The notes under the pieces are model-generated. The model was not told the DNA's origin. It ran no database searches and saw only the letters and a list, made by a program, of their open reading frames with translations. Shown here one piece after another: positions 7,112 to 12,835 of a stretch of 12,835 nucleotides of DNA; within the stretch, counting starts at the first letter, position 1, and each line of letters opens with the position of its first letter. Origin of the DNA: JBCCZC01 sp039188505 (GTDB lineage Bacteria > Pseudomonadota > Gammaproteobacteria > Xanthomonadales > SZUA-38); the NCBI GenBank assembly GCA_039188505.1, contig JBCCZC010000140.1, forward strand, positions 1 to 12,835, written 5' to 3'. The position numbers and the translations under genes were made by a program.

Positions 7112-8091
7112 AGGTGGGTGCCGTTCTCCTCGCCGTGGCGTTGCTGCTCCTTGTTGCCTGGTCGCTGCTTCGCGGATCGGCACCGGCCGCGCCCACGCCG
7201 ATCGAGCACAACGCCCCGGCCGAAACGGGACGGGAGCCGGTACAGCGGACGCAGGCTTCGGCTGGCGAATCCGGAGTCGACCGCGAACGCATGGCGCAGC
7301 CGGCCGCGCCGGCTTCGCCGGTGCCGACAACGGGGCTCGCTCCGACGGATCCGAGCCGGGTCACTCACGCACCGATCGCCGAGAAACTCAACGCCCTCAA
7401 TGCTTCTGCTCATCGAATGAACGTTGATGAGTACGAGCTGCTGGCCGCAGCCGAAGTCGACGGCGAGACGGCCATGCAGCTCTACTACTACGTCAAATCG
7501 TGCATCGGCCGGCCGCGCCATCCCGATGACCTCGACGCCCGGCTCAGCTACTGGGACGCGGAGCTGGGATCGGAGGAATCCGTCAGTGCGCTGGAGGCGC
7601 ATGACGAGGTCCTCTCGGTCCTCGAGCAACAGTTCGAGCGCTGCGGCGGGCTCGCCACCTTCGATCTCGTGGCGCTCGCGATCGACTGGCTCACACGCGC
7701 CGCCGCGGCTGATCACCTACCGGCGCAGATCGCGTTCTACAACGAGGTCCCGGCCCTCCTGGCGACGACCCGGGACCGGGTATTCCGGGAACCGCATTAC
7801 ATCGACCTGCACAACGTCGAATCGGAGCGCTGGCTCACACGCGCACTTCGTTCCGGGCACCCGGACGCGTTCGACGCCATGGGCCGCGCGGTCCTCGACG
7901 GCGTACTCTACGAGCCGGATCCGCCCCTCGGGCTCGCCTATCTCCGCGCCGGCGAGCGCGCTCGCGGCAGCGCGGCTTCGCGGGTCGCCGGAACCGTCGA
8001 GGAGCTCGAGGCAACGCTTGACGGGGCATCCTTGCGCCTGGCGGACGACATGACTGACGCCCTGTGTCGCCGGTACGGCTGCGGATCATGA
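7108..8091 (+). CDS. Membrane-anchored helical (Sel1/TPR-like) protein, paralogue B
   Basis: Conceptual protein of 327 residues, a tandem duplicate of the upstream gene. The N-terminal anchor (about residues 4-20, AVLLAVALLLLVAWSLL) is followed by an Ala/Pro-rich linker to about residue 75, and then a helical domain. Shared with paralogue A: Y.Y...C.G (C132), a cysteine shortly before the DWLT.AA motif (C179), A.I.(F/Y)Y followed by LLA, a (F/W)L.RA..SGH..A helix, a late L(D/N)...L.(V/L)A.D(M/L).D.LC helix, and a C-terminal cysteine pair (C320, C325). B has a longer insert between the first two cysteines. The ATG at 7108 overlaps the preceding stop (ATGA); a GTG at 7090 in the same frame is less likely. 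Its own stop overlaps the hydrolase start by ATGA, so the three genes form one tightly coupled unit. Confidence 0.87.
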   Translation: MKVGAVLLAVALLLLVAWSLLRGSAPAAPTPIEHNAPAETGREPVQRTQASAGESGVDRERMAQPAAPASPVPTTGLAPTDPSRVTHAPIAEKLNALNASAHRMNVDEYELLAAAEVDGETAMQLYYYVKSCIGRPRHPDDLDARLSYWDAELGSEESVSALEAHDEVLSVLEQQFERCGGLATFDLVALAIDWLTRAAAADHLPAQIAFYNEVPALLATTRDRVFREPHYIDLHNVESERWLTRALRSGHPDAFDAMGRAVLDGVLYEPDPPLGLAYLRAGERARGSAASRVAGTVEELEATLDGASLRLADDMTDALCRRYGCGS

Positions 8092-9416
8092 CGGGCCTCG
8101 CCCTTCCGACCCTCCTGCTGGGTCTGCTCGGCGCCCAGGCAGAGGCGGGCGAAGCCCTGCTGACCCGCCTGGCGGCGATCGAGGCTCTGGGCACCGTCAG
8201 CGGCGTTCAGGTGAGCCTCCTCGAGGGCGGCCTGCCGGCCGGCGGTTTCGCGCACGGTTTCGCCCAGCTGACCCCGGACGGCCCGGTTACGCTCACCCGA
8301 GCGCACAAGGTCCGCGTCGCATCGATCTCCAAGCCCTTCGTCGCCATCGCTGCGATGCAGCTGGTCGAGGCGGAGAAGCTCAACCTCGATGGCGACGTTT
8401 CCGAGGTTCTCGGCTGGTCGCTGCGGAACCCTGCCTTTCCCGAGGTGCCGATCACGCTCCGCCAGCTGCTGTCGCACACGTCGTCGGTGCGGGATGCCGA
8501 CCGCTACTTCATCCGGAATGGCGAGGGACGCCTGCGGGAGTTCTTCGAACCGGAAACCGTCCTCTGGGCGGACGGCGGTCACTTCGCGAGCGATCAGCCA
8601 CCGGGTACGTACTTCGCGTACTCGAACCTGAACTTCGGGGTGGTCGCCACACTCCTCGAACGGGCCAGCGGCGAACGCTTCGATCGATTGATGCGCAACG
8701 CCGTCCTCGCGCCACTCGACGTAGACGGCAGCTTCAGCGCCTGCGATGTGCCAAGGCAGCTCCGAGCCGCCGGCTTCCGCAAGCGGGATGCGAAGGAGGT
8801 CTGGGATCCGGAGGGTCCGTGGGTGGCGCAGGTCGATGGCGGCGAACCGGCCTGCTACTACGGTGGCGAGCCCGGCGATCGGCTGGGCCGCTATGCTCTC
8901 GGGGACAACGCCACGCTGTTCTCGCCCCAGGGCGGACTCCGCGCGAGTGCCGACGATCTGACGCGCCTGCTGCAGGTGCTGCTCGGGAGAGAGACGGCGC
9001 TCCTGTCCGCCACGACGGTTGCCGCAATGCGCTCACCGCAGTGGGCGCTCGATCCTTCGGCAGCCAACGGGCTCAGCTCGGGCGAGGCGCCGCCGGGCGG
9101 CGATTTCGACGGGTTCTTTCAGGCTTTCGGGCTATCCGTCCACCTGGTGGACGTTTCCGGCTGGGGCCTGAAAAGCGACATCGAGCAACTGATCGGCCAT
9201 TTCGGCGAGGCCTACGGCGTGCTGGGCTTCGCGCTCGCCGATCCGGTCAGCGGAGACGGCATTGCGGCCTTGATCACGGGAACGTCCCGCGATCCGGCCG
9301 TGGCCGCGAGCGGTTCGACACCGCTCTACCGGATCGAGGAAGAGATCTTGCGCTGGTGGCTCGAGCAGCGCACGACCGCAACGCACGCGTCCACGGGAAA
9401 CGATCGTGTAGACTGA
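8088..9416 (+). CDS. Exported serine hydrolase, beta-lactamase/penicillin-binding-protein-like (class C fold)
   Basis: Predicted secreted serine hydrolase of 442 residues in the beta-lactamase family that also contains esterases, D-aminopeptidases and PBP4-like enzymes. A short signal peptide (TLLLGLLGAQAEA) is followed by the three active-site motifs. These are S79-I-S-K82 (nucleophile and general base, within VASISKPF), Y178-S-N180 (YSNLNFG), and H371-F-G373 in IGHFGEAYG, which replaces the KTG of true beta-lactamases as in the esterase-like members. LRQLLSHTSSV is also characteristic of the family. Length is normal. The start at 8088 shares ATGA with the preceding gene; a GTG at 8064 in frame would break the signal peptide. 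The substrate is unknown. Coupling to two anchored helical proteins suggests a complex or a peptidoglycan or ester-hydrolysis role at the envelope, which is inference. No evidence for antibiotic resistance. Confidence 0.92.
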   Translation: MTGLALPTLLLGLLGAQAEAGEALLTRLAAIEALGTVSGVQVSLLEGGLPAGGFAHGFAQLTPDGPVTLTRAHKVRVASISKPFVAIAAMQLVEAEKLNLDGDVSEVLGWSLRNPAFPEVPITLRQLLSHTSSVRDADRYFIRNGEGRLREFFEPETVLWADGGHFASDQPPGTYFAYSNLNFGVVATLLERASGERFDRLMRNAVLAPLDVDGSFSACDVPRQLRAAGFRKRDAKEVWDPEGPWVAQVDGGEPACYYGGEPGDRLGRYALGDNATLFSPQGGLRASADDLTRLLQVLLGRETALLSATTVAAMRSPQWALDPSAANGLSSGEAPPGGDFDGFFQAFGLSVHLVDVSGWGLKSDIEQLIGHFGEAYGVLGFALADPVSGDGIAALITGTSRDPAVAASGSTPLYRIEEEILRWWLEQRTTATHASTGNDRVD

Positions 9417-9443
9417 GGCAACGGCAAGGGAGGCCACGAACTC

Positions 9444-9734
9444 ATGAACGACTGGATCGTCAGGAACACGCACGCGCTACTGCTCGGCCCCTTTCTCATC
9501 TTCACGGCATCCCTCATGGCGCCGCCAGCCTGGGGCATGGCCTGGCTCAAGCTGCCCGCCGGCTCGCTGATGATGGGGGTCGCCCTCGCGACGATCCTGG
9601 CTCACTTCGTGAACTGGCGACGTGCGCACCGAGCTACGCTCGCCGAGCGGACCGACTTCTCCCATGAGGTCGCGCGCGTCGCCGAAGCCAACGCCAGCAA
9701 GCGACTGAAGCTCGAGCCTACCCAGCGCGGCTGA
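9444..9734 (+). CDS. Small membrane protein with two transmembrane helices
   Basis: Protein of 96 residues, family not recognised. Two hydrophobic segments are visible: LLLGPFLIFTASLMAPPAW (about 11-30) and LPAGSLMMGVALATILAHFV (about 37-56). A basic cytoplasmic-type stretch follows (NWRRAHRATLAERTDF), with a charged helical tail. By the positive-inside rule, both ends are probably cytoplasmic. A purine-rich GGGAGG lies about 9 bases before the ATG. It is 27 bases after the hydrolase stop and 6 bases before the next gene, so it is probably in the same transcript. No cysteine or enzyme motif is visible. Confidence 0.75.
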   Translation: MNDWIVRNTHALLLGPFLIFTASLMAPPAWGMAWLKLPAGSLMMGVALATILAHFVNWRRAHRATLAERTDFSHEVARVAEANASKRLKLEPTQRG

Positions 9735-9740
9735 GCGCGC

Positions 9741-10178
9741 TTGGACACGCTGAACGAGGCGGAAGCGCGAGCTATTGCGGCGCTCGCGGGCCAGTCCGAT
9801 CATCCGCTGCTGATGATGAATCTGAATCGCTACCGTCCCGGCGCCTTTCCGGACAGCGACAGCTATCGGCAATGGCGCGAGGTCAACGCCGCGATGATCG
9901 GTGACGCCGGCGGCCGTATTCTCTGGACGCTGCCGGTCCACGGCCACATTCTCTCGAACGGTCCGGCCGAGCCCCTCGACGAGATCCTGGCCTACTGGTA
10001 CCCCTCCCACGCGGCATTCCTCTCGATGCGCGGCACGGCGAACGCGGAGCGCAATTTCGCCCTGCGCGCGGAACTCATCGATTTCGCGATCGTCCACCGC
10101 TGCTGCGGCGAAAACCCACCGCGGGTGCCCGATCGTGATTCCGAACCCGAGCCGGGTCAGGGCTTCCCCACGTTCTGA
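9741..10178 (+). CDS. DUF1330-like dimeric alpha/beta-barrel protein, TTG start
   Basis: Cytoplasmic protein of about 145 residues. HPLLMMNLNRYRPG is typical of the first strand of DUF1330/NIPSNAP-like small barrels. A helix (DSYRQWREVNAAMIGDAG), a strand (RILWTLPVHG), DEILAYWYPSHAAFLSM and a terminal helix-strand pair then fit the whole domain. The only start that includes the domain's first helix is TTG at 9741, 6 bases after the preceding stop. The in-frame ATGs at about residues 25-26 would remove it. No convincing Shine-Dalgarno precedes the TTG, so coupling to the upstream gene is likely. Function of the family is poorly known; members bind small ligands as dimers. The last 22 bases overlap the 3' end of the opposite-strand sulfotransferase gene, and the last 15 or so residues look disordered. 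Confidence 0.78.
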   Translation: MDTLNEAEARAIAALAGQSDHPLLMMNLNRYRPGAFPDSDSYRQWREVNAAMIGDAGGRILWTLPVHGHILSNGPAEPLDEILAYWYPSHAAFLSMRGTANAERNFALRAELIDFAIVHRCCGENPPRVPDRDSEPEPGQGFPTF

Positions 10179-10714
10179 AAGGGAAAGGGCTCGTCGGGTC
10201 GGGGTTTGCCGAGGAAACGACAAAGCACTTCCCAACCTTCGCCTGCGGTGATGTCCATCTCGAGGAGCTGATCTGGCGGGACATGGGCGCGGACCGCGGC
10301 GTTATGCTCCCGGAATCGCTTGCGATAGAGCGCCTCGTGCGGGACCACAGAGCCATAGGCCAGCATGCGGGCGTGCCAGCGCTCCGGCGCTTCGCTCTCC
10401 TGGTGGACCGCGAAGCGGCGGAAGTGACGCTCGATGCTCGTCCACCAGGCGTCCTCGTCACGGACCGTGAGCACGCAGCGCAGTCCCGGCCACGCCAGCA
10501 GAAATTCCCGGTAGAACAGCGCCGTCGGTAGATCGGTGGCCGCTTCACACTGCATGACCGCCCGGAAATCAAAGGCACCGACCCGGTGGTACGGAAACGA
10601 GCGCGAGAAACCGCGATGAAAATGACAGGTCTCGTAGCCGAGCCGCGCCAGGGCTTTCGTCAAGGATACCGTTCCGGTACGGCTCAGACCGACACCCAGG
10701 ACCTGGAGCTGCAT
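10157..10714 (-). CDS. Sulfotransferase-family protein (Sulfotransfer_4-like)
   Basis: Predicted P-loop sulfotransferase of 185 residues that would move a sulfuryl group from PAPS to an unknown acceptor. Seen: QVLGVGLSRTGTVSLTKAL, whose S11-R-T-G-T15 is the 5'-phosphosulfate-binding loop; GYETCHF; a CEAATDLPTALFYREFL region; VLTVRDEDAWWTS (residues 81-93), holding the conserved R/D and WW.S of the 3'-phosphate site; and the C-terminal GWEVLCRFLGKPRPDEPFPFQN that marks this subfamily. It is somewhat shorter than the usual 200-250 residues. The start at 10714 puts the first strand at the N-terminus as in relatives. The frame stays open to 11080, but that stretch is the hydrolase gene read backwards; a GTG about 27 codons upstream is a possible alternative. 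It converges on, and overlaps, the DUF1330-like gene. Confidence 0.85.
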   Translation of the reverse strand: MQLQVLGVGLSRTGTVSLTKALARLGYETCHFHRGFSRSFPYHRVGAFDFRAVMQCEAATDLPTALFYREFLLAWPGLRCVLTVRDEDAWWTSIERHFRRFAVHQESEAPERWHARMLAYGSVVPHEALYRKRFREHNAAVRAHVPPDQLLEMDITAGEGWEVLCRFLGKPRPDEPFPFQNVGKP

Positions 10715-10879
10715 GCCGGCAAGGGGGCGGCCGGTCGAGTGGCGCCCCGGCGTGGTGATCGCGACCGCCGGCTTGTCGTCGTCGAAGTCAGGCACGCGAC
10801 CATTGTCCACGGAAGCATCGGTCGACGCATACTTGCGACGTGAGCGGATCGAACCGCCCCGGTTTGCCGATGCTTTACC
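10715..10879. promoter_or_regulatory. Divergent promoter interval with a split inverted repeat
   Basis: This 165-base spacer separates the sulfotransferase (leftward) from the hydrolase (rightward). AAGCATCGG at 10813-10821 recurs as its exact reverse complement at 10867-10875, centres 54 bp apart. The flanks continue the likeness: CCACGG before the first arm, and CCATGG on the opposite strand beside the second. The second arm overlaps the hydrolase start at 10880. It could be an operator pair for the divergent genes; no clear -35/-10 pair was found. Confidence 0.3.
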
Positions 10880-12090
10880 ATGGCGTCGGGTCGCGTGTCG
10901 GGGATCGTGGTGAGACGCAAGCGCATTCTGATCATCGGTCTTGTCCTCTTCGGGCTCATCGGCGCGTCGCTGATCTACATCTACTTCATCCAGACCAGCG
11001 TGGCGATCCGCGAAGCCGAGTCCTTCCTCTTCCGGCGCCCGAACGTCGCGCGCATCGATGATGAAGGGCAGTACCGGCATTTTTGGGTGACGAATCGCGC
11101 GATCTCGGAAGACCGAGCCCCCCTCGATGAGCGCTTCGGCCGCAGCCGGACGACGGACCTCAGCTACGGCATCTACGAGACGAGCCTGTCACACTCACTC
11201 TCGCTGGGCATGCTGATCAATCCGACCGACTGGTTCCAGAGCGAGCAGATCACGGTCGACGCGGTGGAACAGCTGCCGGGCCCCGATTTCCTCGCCGAAG
11301 TACGCCGGATGTCGATGCATCGCCACGTCGGTCTCTGCTCGTGGTGCTGCACGGCTATCGCGAGCAGTTTCGCAGCGCGCTGAAAAAGACGACTTTCATC
11401 GCCTCCGTGCTCGACATCAACACCCCCGTCATCCTCTTCGACTGGCCCGGCGATCAGGACACTTCGCTCACCGGCTATCGGGCCGCCCACGACGTCGCGG
11501 CGGCGTCCGGTACGGAGCTGGCGGCCCTGCTCACGGCGCTGGTCCGAGACGTGCAGCCCGGACGGATCAGCGTCGTGGCCAACAGCATGGGCGCCCAGGT
11601 GGTGGTGGACGCCTTCAGCATTCTCTACGAGCAAGCGGAATTCTCGGATCCCGAGGTCGAGATCATGGACGTCGTTCTGACGGCACCGGACGTGGATCGG
11701 GATGATTTCGACGCGCGGTTTAAGGAGGAGATCATCGCGATCGCTCGCCGGCTGATCGTCTATGTTTCCTCGAACGACCGGGCACTGGTCGCGAGCCGAC
11801 TCATCAATCGCAGCAGGCGCGCCGGAGAGAGTTCTCTTGGTCCCGAACAGCTGCCGGAAGCCGAGAGCATCGCCGACCTCATGGAGGCGGGGAGCGATCG
11901 GATCACGCTCGTGGACGTGACACCCGTGAACCGTACGCGCAACTTCCACAATTTCAGCCTCGAGGTGCCGGAGTACTACGACGACCTCTTTCTCCGGCTC
12001 ACGAACGATGCGTACCCGAAAAGCCGCCGCGTCTACCCGATCCGCGCCTCGTCCGGCACGGTCTACTGGGTGCTGACGCGCGGCCGCTAG
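10880..12090 (+). pseudogene. Membrane-anchored alpha/beta hydrolase, DUF900-type, interrupted by a frameshift
   Basis: One protein of about 403 residues in two frames. The first (10880-11383) begins with an anchor (RRKRILIIGLVLFGLIGASLI), then a beta-rich region (YRHFWVTNRA, then SYGIYETSL) and FLAEVRRM. The second frame continues as DVDASPRRSLLVVLHGYREQ with the hydrolase core: LHGYRE (oxyanion strand), VILFDWPGDQD, SVVANSMGAQVVVDAF (nucleophile Ser in a degenerate elbow, A.SMG instead of G.S.G), DVVLTAPDVDRDDF, and FHNFS near the catalytic His. The frame change falls between about 11300 and 11325 and needs one missing base restored. A GTG taken as the start of the second frame at 11341 would remove the strand before LHGY. 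In family members this region is continuous. Starts at GTG 10907 or 10910, after GGGGATC, are alternatives to 10880. The next gene follows after 9 bases. Confidence 0.72.
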
Positions 12091-12099
12091 GAGACGGAA

Positions 12100-12835
12100 A
12101 TGACCCTCGATCCGCGCAAGATCCGCTGTGCCTACCGCCTGTTCGCGCTGGCGGCGACGGTTGCGGGGGCGCTGCTGCTGACAGCGTGCGGCAGCCAACC
12201 CCTCAGTCCATGGCATACGGCCGACCTCGGGGAGGAGTTCACCGCGCGAGACGCTGACGAGACGCCGACCTTCGAAGCCTATCTCGCGCTCGAAGAGCGC
12301 CTTTTCGCCGAGCTGGAAGAAGAGGTCTACGCCGAGGTCGAAACCGGCGCGGAGTTCGCCCTGGTCCGCTACAGCAAGGGCAGCCTCGCGGACCCCAGAA
12401 CGCGCCAGCCCAACTGGAACCGCAGCTTCGAGCTGTCGACGCCCGAGCCCCGCGGCGGTGTCCTCCTGCTCCACGGCATGTCCGATTCGCCGTACAGCCT
12501 GCGCCAGCTGGGTCTGACCCTGCGCGCGCAGGGCTTCTGGGTGATCGGCATCCGCCTACCCGGCCACGGCACGGCGCCCTCGGGTCTCAGGAAGGCGCGC
12601 TGGGAGGACATGGCGGCGGCCGGTCGACTCGCCATGCAGCGGCTGGTCGCCAAGGTCGGTGAGCGCCCGATTCATGTCATCGGCTACTCCACCGGGGCGG
12701 CGCTGGCGCTCAATCAGACGCTGAACGCCCTGGACGACCCCTCCGTCCACAAGCCGGCGAGTCTGATCCTCATCTCTCCGGCGATCGGCGTGGCCAGAGT
12801 GGCGGCGCTTGCCGGTCCTGCGGCGAGCCTGGGTC
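12100..12835 (+). CDS. Alpha/beta hydrolase lipoprotein, 5' part (runs off the right edge)
   Basis: 245 residues are visible and the frame is open to the window end. The ATG at 12100 follows TAGGAGACGGAA, a good ribosome binding site that overlaps the previous stop. A lipoprotein signal ends in LLTAC with the acylated cysteine at residue 30, so the mature protein is lipid-anchored in the envelope. An acidic helical region (about 55-85) precedes the hydrolase domain: GGVLLLHGMSDSPYSLRQLG (about 119-138, oxyanion strand), GIRLPGHGTAP, and GYSTGAALALN with nucleophile S197. This pattern is that of serine aminopeptidase/monoacylglycerol-lipase-like hydrolases. The acid and histidine of the triad lie beyond the edge. 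It is 9 bases after the DUF900-type hydrolase and surely cotranscribed with it. Substrate unknown. Confidence 0.9.
   Translation, partial: MTLDPRKIRCAYRLFALAATVAGALLLTACGSQPLSPWHTADLGEEFTARDADETPTFEAYLALEERLFAELEEEVYAEVETGAEFALVRYSKGSLADPRTRQPNWNRSFELSTPEPRGGVLLLHGMSDSPYSLRQLGLTLRAQGFWVIGIRLPGHGTAPSGLRKARWEDMAAAGRLAMQRLVAKVGERPIHVIGYSTGAALALNQTLNALDDPSVHKPASLILISPAIGVARVAALAGPAASLG

Noticed and set aside
8088..9416. True antibiotic-degrading class C beta-lactamase
   Set aside because: The third motif is HFG rather than KTG and the overall sequence fits the esterase/peptidase-like branch.
10146..10193. Bidirectional terminator at the converging gene ends (CGAGCC/GGCTCG and TTCCC/GGGAA pairings)
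   Set aside because: Stems are short with a large loop, no T-run on either strand, and they lie partly inside coding sequence.
10715..11080. Longer sulfotransferase starting at 11080
   Set aside because: The extra part is antisense to the hydrolase 5' end, and sulfotransferases of this group begin right at the first strand.
11173..12474. 433-residue minus-strand open frame across the hydrolases
   Set aside because: Antisense to two genes with clear catalytic motifs, and with no recognisable fold. It spans the hydrolase frameshift, so it does not argue against that gene.

Overview
This window looks like a stretch of a high-GC (about two-thirds G+C by eye) Gram-negative bacterial chromosome. 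Proteobacterial envelope logic is clear: Sec signal peptides, an inner-membrane signal anchor, a classical lipobox, and an AraC regulator with an arabinose-binding-type N-terminal domain. The family mix (AraC regulator, YtcJ-type amidohydrolase, BA3436-type luciferase-like monooxygenase, SDR, Sulfotransfer_4) fits an environmental gammaproteobacterium or relative, but that assignment is inference. I see no tRNA, rRNA, CRISPR array, insertion sequence or phage gene.

Layout. Left edge: the 3' part of an AraC-family regulator (2-532), then about 350 bases without a gene. Positions 886-4579 hold a small-molecule metabolism block: an exported amidohydrolase, then an LLM-class flavin oxidoreductase and an SDR oxidoreductase coupled by an ATGA overlap. 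Two adjacent 18-bp palindromes precede the LLM gene and look like an operator.

From 4918 to 10178 there is a run of poorly characterised envelope genes, all on the + strand. They are a small secreted protein, a secreted MORN-repeat protein broken by a frameshift, and then three genes joined by two ATGA overlaps. Those three are two paralogous membrane-anchored helical proteins sharing four cysteines, and an exported beta-lactamase-fold serine hydrolase. A two-TM small membrane protein and a DUF1330-like protein with a TTG start follow. The coupled trio is the best candidate here for an undescribed functional unit.

At 10157-10714 a Sulfotransfer_4 gene lies on the minus strand. It overlaps the DUF1330-like gene tail to tail by 22 bp. 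Divergent from it are two alpha/beta hydrolases: a membrane-anchored DUF900-type enzyme, also broken by one frameshift, and a lipoprotein hydrolase that runs off the right edge.

The two frameshifts are in opposite directions. Each leaves recognisable domain sequence on both sides, so sequencing or assembly error is as likely as genuine decay.
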